Assembly: GCA_030142905.1 (NCBI GenBank)
Contig: JASJOG010000147.1
Coordinates: forward strand, 535,001 to 599,000
From: Heliopora coerulea
Lineage: Eukaryota > Cnidaria > Anthozoa > Scleralcyonacea > Helioporidae
Length of the DNA: 64,000 nucleotides
Direction of reading: 5' to 3'
In this document: piece by piece, positions 57,501 through 64,000 of the stretch
Position numbering within the stretch: the stretch's first letter is position 1
Layout: each line of letters opens with the position of its first letter
Made by a program: the position numbers and the translations under genes
Notes under the pieces: model-generated
Databases searched by the model: none
Seen by the model: only the letters and a program-made list of their open reading frames with translations
What the model was told of the DNA's origin: nothing

Positions 57501-60500
57501 ATTCAGATTTTTGACAAAATGTCAGTCTGAGGCCAGCAAAATAATATATTCCATTTCAGTTAGCCTTTAGGGTCTCATTTTTGTGTTGATGATTTAAAAG
57601 CATGTTCTTACTAGAACAGGGCTAATATGGTTTGTTGAAATGTATGGTAAAGATTTTGAAATTGTCATTTAATTTTGGATAGGCTCCATGAACTACCATA
57701 GCAAGGGTGGCTGGTCTATAGTGTCCCCATATTTTCAGGCCATTACTAAAAACTTGTTATTACCTTGCTTTAACCAATGGTGTGAGAATGTTTTGCCACA
57801 GTTGGTATCTTCATGAAATCAAGGTTGAAAAATGCTACTACACATGTTTATTTAAATTTTCTGAAATTTTGTTGAGAGACCAGCTGTGTGCACTGCTCCT
57901 ATTGTTCTGTTTTCTTGACAATTAGTCCCCTGATGTAAGACTTCTTCTGGTGAATTAACTAAAGTTTTCTTTCCCAGTGAGATTTCAAGAGCAAATTGAT
58001 CAAAGTAGTACTGTGAAGTTTGTCTATATTCACTGGATTGGAAAACAAGTTCCTTTCACAAAGAAAGGTAGATTTGGCATCGTTCATGGTAGCGTCAAGA
58101 AAAACTTTGAGGTACCGTAGGGTTGAACTACAATAGGTGTTCTTTGTATTTGCTTGCCATGTCAGATAAAATAGAATTAAACTTCTGTTGGGTAAAAGCA
58201 GAGTAATAAGTGGGGAGGGGGGGGGGAGCAGAGGGGTGAAAAATCCAGTCCAGAATCTCCTCCTCTTACTTGCCCCAAAACGAATGCATCTTTTATGTGG
58301 TGAAACTGGGTTTTTTTGAGTCAAACACTTTACCCCTCTACAAGAATGTGTATGGCTTGGCAACTTTTAGGCATGGATTGTCCTGATCTAAATACAGTGT
58401 ATGTTGACTTCACTTCGGGGCAAGTAACACAGGAAATATGCTCCTCCCCCAAATACTGTCTGTCTATATAGCCTGACCCCCTCGGGATACATTTTGTCGG
58501 AAATATGTCGCTCTCTTCGGTAATTTTGCCGTCTTTTCAGAACACACTGAGGTTCCTCTCCTAGAGATTTATATAGCTGGGTGTTTATTTTTTTCGAACT
58601 GAACCTTTGCAAAAACATTAATACGCAATAATCCTTACAAATAAACGTCTTTAACCGTTAGTATAAAAGTTTATAAAATAACACGCGTCTTACACACGCT
58701 TTGATTGGACGAGGCTCATTTTCTCTAAGAATACAAAGACTTGGCTAACATCATTTTCGTTTTGTATTAGAGTACAGAAAGATGGATGACGTCATGAAAA
58801 CTCGGAAAAACCTTGGCTATTTTTTTTAAAACAAATAGAAAATATCTTTCGTGTCTCTGTACTGTGATAGAAGCATTCATGACGCAATTTCAATCCGGAA
58901 AATACCGAAAACACTCGGCTACGTCTCGTGATTTCACTTTAACAAATAGAAAATATCATTAATTCGTGACTCTGTACCGTTATAAAAGCGTGAATGACGT
59001 CATTTCAACTGAAAAATTCCTAGTGGCTCAGTCGGTAGAGCAGCGTTCCGGAATAACACCGAAGATACAAGTTCGAATCCCACTCAAGTCAACTTTACGA
59101 GTTTACTTTAGAAGTGTAGGTGAATCATGAAATTATCTCTTCATGTTACTCTAAGGATGATTCTGAAATAGATGGATGACTGTGCCGAAAATTTTACACT
59201 ATCATTTTGTGCTTTCGTATCTTCATCCTGCCTGTCGACAATGAAGAAGAATGACCCCTATTTCAAAGTTTTCGTGGCGTTTTGTCACAACCTTCTCCCT
59301 GTTTTCAACTCCCGTGTAGTGTGTACACAGTTATTCACTTTTTTCATCTTTGTGTCATTTCTAGCCGTACCATTTGTCGGTGGAGACGGATAACCTGGCG
59401 GACTTGGATCATGAAGAGCTGATGAACAAAATAAACGAGAGCAGGTACATGTTTCAGAATCATCCTCAGAGATACATGAATCCTGCACATCCTCTTATGG
59501 ATAAGCCGAAAGTTGTCGCGAGAATATCTTGTGTACTTAAGTTTGATAAACCTCGACTCCAATCCCTGTGCACTCGATAGCTCAACAAATATAGTGGCGG
59601 ACCGGTATCCCAAAGGTACGAGTTCAATAGACAGTACCATGATAGACAGTAACATGGGCTGGGAAGGGGAGGTTTGCCAACACACATACACATACACATA
59701 TACACACACATACACACATACACACACGGACTTTTCGTCCACACCAGCTCTGTTGGTACGTCCACAGAATTTAATCGGTACAGTGAGCTTGTCCGTCGCG
59801 GGTTCAGTTTGCATTTGTAGTACCAAAATGAATTGTTATTTTGCAGAATTTCAACACTTTCACGTAAAGGTTAATTTGCATAGGCTTAGAGTATAGGGGG
59901 CTATGGGGCTTCAGCCCCCTCAGAAATAGCTTTGGGGAGGCCTTAGTCCCCTGGCATTTTACTTTAATTGATACGTCATTCACGAATGGTAGGATTACTG
60001 ACGTACTGGTTTGGATGATATAACTATCAAAGCCTTATTATTTCTTCAAGCCAATAGTACCCATGATGCACCTGAGAAAATGAGCTAAATCCAACACCGA
60101 AATTTGAAATCTTAGCAACAAATCATTCACCAATCGTGAAGTTAGGCATTTCCGCTTTAGGTTTTAGCCGCCCCGGGAATAAAAAATTCTACGCCTATGT
60201 TAATTTGTTACGAATTTTTTCATCTGATTGGTCATTTTTGCGTCACATGACTTTTGACCTATGGGAGCATCACCCGGTTCTTACGTCACTTCACGTTTCA
60301 TTCCGGCGAACAGACTTTGCACGAAACGTCAGTCGTTTTCTCTTCTAAGTTCCTGCAATTCCTTAACGTTTTGGCTTTTTTCACGTCTTTCAACATTGCC
60401 TATTTAGTATTCCGCTTTTATATGATAGTAAAGAAAGAAGTCGTTTGTTGCTGTAGTGGAATTCTTGTTACAGATGTCTTTTTTGTTGTTATTTCCCGTT

Positions 60501-63256
60501 TTCTTTTTGCTAGTGGCACCAAGAGTATGGTGTTAGATATCACCGAGGCCAGTGAAAGAAAGGTACAACTTCAAACTTATTCAGAAGTCTTATTCTAGTG
60601 AAACTATCCTCGGGTATTTTACCTCTTATACATTACAATTAAAATTACGATTACAATATAAACTTTATTTTCGTAGGGTAGTAATTTTTAAAATATCACA
60701 ACGCTTTTGAGTTTACTTTTTATTTGCAACATGTTTCGGAGAACCGTTGTCGTTCATCAGGCTGTTCTTGTTATGGCAGTTGGTGTATGACTGCGTGTAT
60801 ATTGGTATTGATGTATCTATTTATCATTGTTAGGTAATACAACGTGTTGTTAATTATAGTAAAGATGATCTTGTAATCGGATTCTCGTATCCGGCGTAAT
60901 AGTAATAAATGCTCCATTCATTAGGAAAACAATGAATAATAGCAGGCTTGACAAGATATTGTCAAGAAAGTATCAAATGGTTATTTGTCTGTTGAACCTT
61001 GGCAGTCGAGAGTCAAAAAAGGAGCTCGTGTAACGTAGCTAGTTTAGTCGCGATTTAATTATACTCTTTTCAACTGTTATCCGGAGTGTTGAGTCTACGC
61101 AATACGCATTTACGCAATAATCATATAGTACGTCCGTTTTAACGAATGCTTTCCGTAAACGATTGAGACAGTAAGTTAATGAGAAGCTAATTACTGTATT
61201 TGTTATAGAATACAGGAACGAATTATAGTACTAAGAATTCGGCCTGGTGAAAGAGAACGGTTCTCTGAAACATGTTGTAAAAAAAAGTAGACTCAAAAGT
61301 GTTGTGCCAATTTATAATCACAAGACCATTTAACAGGGTAGTACTAATTACAATTTTTTATTCTCCCTCCTGGGTCCCTAATTTAAGTTAATTATCAAAT
61401 GACAAGTAAGACAGCTAATTGCTTCATACTATCACCATTGAAAAAAATGACATAAAGTAAACCAATAAAACTTGTAAAATTAGATAAAACTTGATAAAGT
61501 CAACAAAACTAACTACGACTACACATTATAACTGCTAATGTGTATAAATGACATTGTTATATCAAAATAGTCGCCACCTGGAATGGTGGAATATAGCACT
61601 AATGTATTGCAAAAAGCCAAGAAATGAAAGAGCACACAAAGCGGGATTTTTATCCGTCATATTTACAATCCAATACAAACGTGATTCCCTTAAATATTTG
61701 GAATACTTGCGTTATGTTCCCTATATCAGTTGGCCCCGTCCCTCCATTATAACTATACAGCTACGCTTACCGGAAATTCTAGTTTCTAAACGGTTGATAC
61801 TGTGAGGTGTAACCAAAGAACTCAGGAAACCGTTCTACAGGATATGTCATGCTGTTCAGTGGCAGTTTAAGCTATATGTAATTTTTGTATTACAGGCTGA
61901 CCGAGGGTTTACAGGAAGAGAATCCAAAGGTGGTGGTAAAAAGGTAACTGGTGGATTCAGTGGAATGCAAGGGACCACCGGAGGTATGTTTCAATGGATA
62001 TTATTTTTCTTACTGTGTAAGAAGTTGTGACAATCATCTATATTATGAACTGCATAAATCTTCTCTATTAGTTTTATTTGTAACAGCAGATGTTTGTTAT
62101 TGTAAACTGTGTTGGTTGTGACGTAATCCAGCCTTCCGGCACACCTAATCATTTGTTAAATAGTTAAGTGTAATTAGATATGGGTTTTAAGGGAGATCGT
62201 AACGTACGTCATGGCGAGTAGATGTCAATTGTAGATATGAATAAATATAAAAGGAAAGATACAGTCCCTTGAATGATTTGTAACCAGTGCGCGGAACGAC
62301 GAAGTTCCGTAATACTTACTTACAAACACAACTACAACGTTCATATCCAATCCCTTAATCTTTTCATGCATACCGTTGTCATCCAATGACAAATCAAAAC
62401 AGAAGAACTAACAACGAACGAAGCAAAAAACAAAAGAGAACAAAAAACAAATAATAAGGAACTAATGAAAGAACAAAGTAAAAAACAAAAGAGAACGAGG
62501 AACAAAAGAATAAATAACCAATGAAAGAACAAACTAAAAACCAAAAGAGAACGAAGAACAAAAGAATTAAAAGCTTACATGAAAGGGTTAAAGTGCCGAT
62601 ACGGTCAAAAAAATTTTTTGGTTTAAAAATAGGATACTGCGTAGAGAGTCTTAGATAAGGTAATAAGTTCAGGGGTTGGTAACTGCCTTGACAGATCTCA
62701 AAGAATTCCAACGTTTCGAGAAAAGGCCGTTCGTCAGAGAAAGAACACATTTTTTTCACTGACGAAGGGCCTTTGCTGGAAATGTTGGAATTCTTTGAGA
62801 TCAGTCACCGTAGTTGCCAACTCTTGCACTTTTTACCTAATTTTTGGTTAGTTCGAAAGGGCACTTACAAGGAGGAAGAAAGCCATTAAACTCCTTCGAC
62901 ATCAGTTTTCGATCTGGAGTGATTTTTTCTGTATCGTGCAAGTACTATAAGATAGATTATAGCGTCAAATCAGTCAAAGAGCATTGTGGGAAATCTGAAA
63001 TTGGGTGTTTCGTTCAAGTCATTCCTGAAACCACTTGAAACGTAGCATGCATGTTACTCAGCTAAACCACACAGTTCAAGTTATGTGGTGACAACGGCAA
63101 CCGATTCGTCTCTAGATCTCTCAATTCTTAAAACAAACTTTTTCCCCAGTTGGGTGACTTGACGTAATCATGCACCTTTAATATATTCAATATACATTAT
63201 ATATAATGTATACACATACGCATACGTATACCTGTATATCTATACCTATACATACA

Positions 63257-63329
<73 letters not shown>

Positions 63330-64000
63330 AAATGTACGTTTATATAACGACAACATTTCTGAATCATCCTCAGAGATATACATGAACAGAAATTTTTCAT
63401 TATAATTTCTGTTCATAACGATAACAATGCTTAGTATTTTGCTGGCCTTTTTTTCAGCTTCATTGAAGTTTGATGACTCTGTGGTTGAAGCGGCGTCTGA
63501 TGTCCGAGATGATTCAACGACCACGAATTGGTAATTAGCAAATCATTCATTATGTTCAGAATGGCATTGTGATAAGCTCTCCGGTAGCTAAAATAATAAA
63601 CCATTTTTCTCCTAAAAATTAGGATAAGAAAGGTAATTTTTTCAAGGTGTTCCTTAAATTGGACATAATGCAGAGTGCTACCATAATTACAGATGTAAGA
63701 CTTTAAACCAGTCACCTATTTTAAGTAGAGTCACCACACCATGTGGACTGTCCCCACTTAGTGTGGATATCTCCCGTAAAACTAAAATTATGTACGGGGT
63801 CACCACTCTGATTGCATATCTCCCCCCCCCCCAAAAAAAAAAAAAATAACATAGAGTTAAATGGAGTCACCACACAAAGTTAGTATCCCCCAAGAAACAA
63901 GATATTATAATCCTATATGGGGTACTATATGGTATAAATAGGATCACCACTCAAAGTGGGTATCCCTCCGAAACTAAAATCGTGAAAGAATAAAACTGGG
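54447..64000 (+). CDS. Coactosin-like protein with tandem ADF-H domains (partial gene)
   Basis: Actin-filament-binding ADF-homology protein. Exons: 54447-54532, 56998-57116, 57978-58111, 59365-59444, 60514-60562, 61896-61983, 63458-63530, then beyond the window. All are GT-AG and in phase, giving 209 codons so far. Residues 1-137 or so form one ADF-H domain: [74 protein letters not shown]. Then comes a basic, glycine-rich linker ([20 protein letters not shown]). The seventh exon, [20 protein letters not shown] then TTTNW, repeats the start of an ADF-H domain and ends in the same phase as exon 1. Human coactosin has one domain and 142 residues, so this is a longer multi-domain relative. Family call by motif; orthology uncertain. 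Confidence 0.85.
54533..56997. other. ADF-H gene intron 1
   Basis: About 2.5 kb, AT-rich. No transposon ends, tRNA-like segments or coding stretches that I can support; the ORFs at 55151-55460 are hydrophobic and low complexity. Confidence 0.5.
56998..57116 (+). CDS. ADF-H gene exon 2
   Basis: Completes TNW then [20 protein letters not shown] and [19 protein letters not shown], the beta-strand and helix core of ADF-H. Acceptor TTCACTAG is pyrimidine-poor; donor GTAAAA. Confidence 0.87.
57978..58111 (+). CDS. ADF-H gene exon 3
   Basis: [20 protein letters not shown] then [20 protein letters not shown], the 'KFV-I-W-G' strand and actin-binding helix. Acceptor TTTCCCAG, donor GTACCG. Confidence 0.92.
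58690..59015 (+). repeat. Dispersed repeat R4, copy 2
   Basis: Same ordered motifs as 27430-27740 (CATTTTCGTTTTGTATTAGA, GACGTCATGAAAACTCG, AAACAAATAGAAAATA, TTCATGACGCAATTTCAA), followed by a partial second repeat of the 3' half. Confidence 0.7.
59019..59094 (+). repeat. tRNA-like repeat, family D
   Basis: Box A TAGTGGCTCAGTCGGTAGAG and box B GTTCGAATCCC with ACTCAAGTCAACTT tail. Closest of the set to an intact tRNA, but the 5' and 3' ends do not form a 7-bp acceptor stem. Confidence 0.55.
59365..59444 (+). CDS. ADF-H gene exon 4
   Basis: [20 protein letters not shown] then NKINES and two bases, the C-terminal helix of ADF-H domain 1. Acceptor ATTTCTAG, donor GTACAT. Confidence 0.9.
59682..59730. 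repeat. (CA)n/(CACATA)n microsatellite
   Basis: ACACATACACATACACATAT run in intron 4 of the ADF-H gene. Confidence 0.92.
60514..60562 (+). CDS. ADF-H gene exon 5
   Basis: [17 protein letters not shown]: end of the first domain and start of the linker. Acceptor TTTTTGCTAG, donor GTACAA. Confidence 0.85.
60670..61330. mobile_element. Inverted-repeat element with Penelope-type ends
   Basis: Left end (ATCACAACGCTTTTGAGTTT ... CAACATGTTTCGGAGAACCG ... TCATCAG) is the inverse of the right end (CTGGTGAAAGAGAACGGTTC ... GAAACATGTTG ... CTCAAAAGTGTTGTG). About 660 bp, no ORF. The ends resemble terminal repeats of Penelope-like elements, each holding a hammerhead-like core (60731-60760 minus, 61244-61272 plus). 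Confidence 0.65.
61896..61983 (+). CDS. ADF-H gene exon 6 (Gly-rich linker)
   Basis: [20 protein letters not shown] then FSGMQGTTG and one base. An internal GTAACT after GGKK could be an alternative donor, but the downstream GTATGT is stronger and keeps phase with exon 7. Confidence 0.82.
62655..62845. repeat. R3 inverted-repeat element, full copy
   Basis: CAAAGAATTCCAACGTTTCG on the left and CTGACGAAGGGCCTTTGCTG ... GGAATTCTTTGAGATCAGTC on the right. Same family as 12098-12312. Confidence 0.78.
63188..63327. repeat. (CATA)n-(TA)n microsatellite
   Basis: ACATACATACATACATACAT then a TATATA run of about 50 bases, 130 bases upstream of the last visible ADF-H exon. Confidence 0.95.
63458..63530 (+). 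CDS. ADF-H gene exon 7, start of a second ADF-H domain
   Basis: [20 protein letters not shown] then TTTN and two bases of Trp. It parallels exon 1 (VNFDD...[10 protein letters not shown]), ending at the same residue and phase. Acceptor CTTTTTTTCAG, donor GTAATT. The rest of the domain is beyond the window. Confidence 0.82.
63725..64000. repeat. ~70-80 bp tandem repeat running off the window
   Basis: The word (G)AGTCACCACAC / GGGTCACCACTC begins units at about 63728, 63799, 63862 and 63940; each unit also has GGTATCTCCC..AAACTAAAAT. At least three and a half units, with a poly-C/poly-A stretch in the second. Confidence 0.85.

Noticed and set aside
59019..59094. tRNA gene on the plus strand
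   Set aside because: No 7-bp acceptor stem, and a relative with the same tail exists at 26512-26587; kept as a tRNA-derived repeat.
59344..59896. 127-160 codon ORFs on both strands
   Set aside because: They overlap ADF-H exon 4 out of frame and a CA microsatellite.
62341..62759. Phe/Leu-rich minus-strand ORFs
   Set aside because: Come from a low-complexity AAAGAACAAA tract and the R3 repeat.

Overview
This is eukaryotic, intron-rich animal DNA, AT-rich and dense in repeats. The three protein-coding genes are metazoan: a ciliary dynein assembly factor, a membrane acyltransferase and an actin-binding ADF-H protein. Together with the repeat content (a Penelope-like element, many short inverted-repeat elements, tRNA-like repeats), they suggest an anthozoan cnidarian, possibly a stony coral. 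The species assignment is inference. Gene calls rest on reading exons and splice sites by eye and on remembered family motifs; no search was run.

Layout. (1) Minus strand, 34261 down to 1780: a complete 15-exon DNAAF2 (kintoun) gene of about 989 codons. Every splice junction I placed keeps the reading frame. (2) Plus strand, 34622 to 51274: a complete AGPAT5 (lysophosphatidic acid acyltransferase epsilon) gene of about 370 codons in 11 exons. Its first coding exon occurs twice (34622-34837 and 35681-35896), both 216 nt and both open. DNAAF2 and AGPAT5 are head to head with about 360 bp between start codons, so they probably share a bidirectional promoter. (3) Plus strand, 54447 to beyond the window end: a coactosin-like gene with one full ADF-H domain, a glycine-rich linker, and the start of a second ADF-H domain in the last exon (63458-63530).

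The introns hold most of the mobile DNA. DNAAF2 introns contain a Penelope-like element with a GIY-YIG domain, inverted flanks and a 13-bp target duplication (4131-6570); a 5'-truncated LINE with one stop codon (22640-23935); piggyBac-, Harbinger- and pogo-type short inverted-repeat elements; and several minisatellites. AGPAT5 introns contain a THAP-domain fold-back element (39281-40231), a pogo-type element carrying a HIRAN-domain ORF (48836-50108), and palindromic elements containing tRNA-like box A/box B sequence. The ADF-H gene introns hold another inverted-repeat family and simple repeats.

The observations most worth a second look are the duplicated AGPAT5 first exon, the tandem ADF-H architecture, the palindromic tRNA-like elements, the HIRAN-carrying transposon, and a hammerhead-like core (CTGANGA, stem, GAAAC) recurring in the terminal repeats of three otherwise different repeat families. 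No bacterial genes, operons or CRISPR arrays are present.
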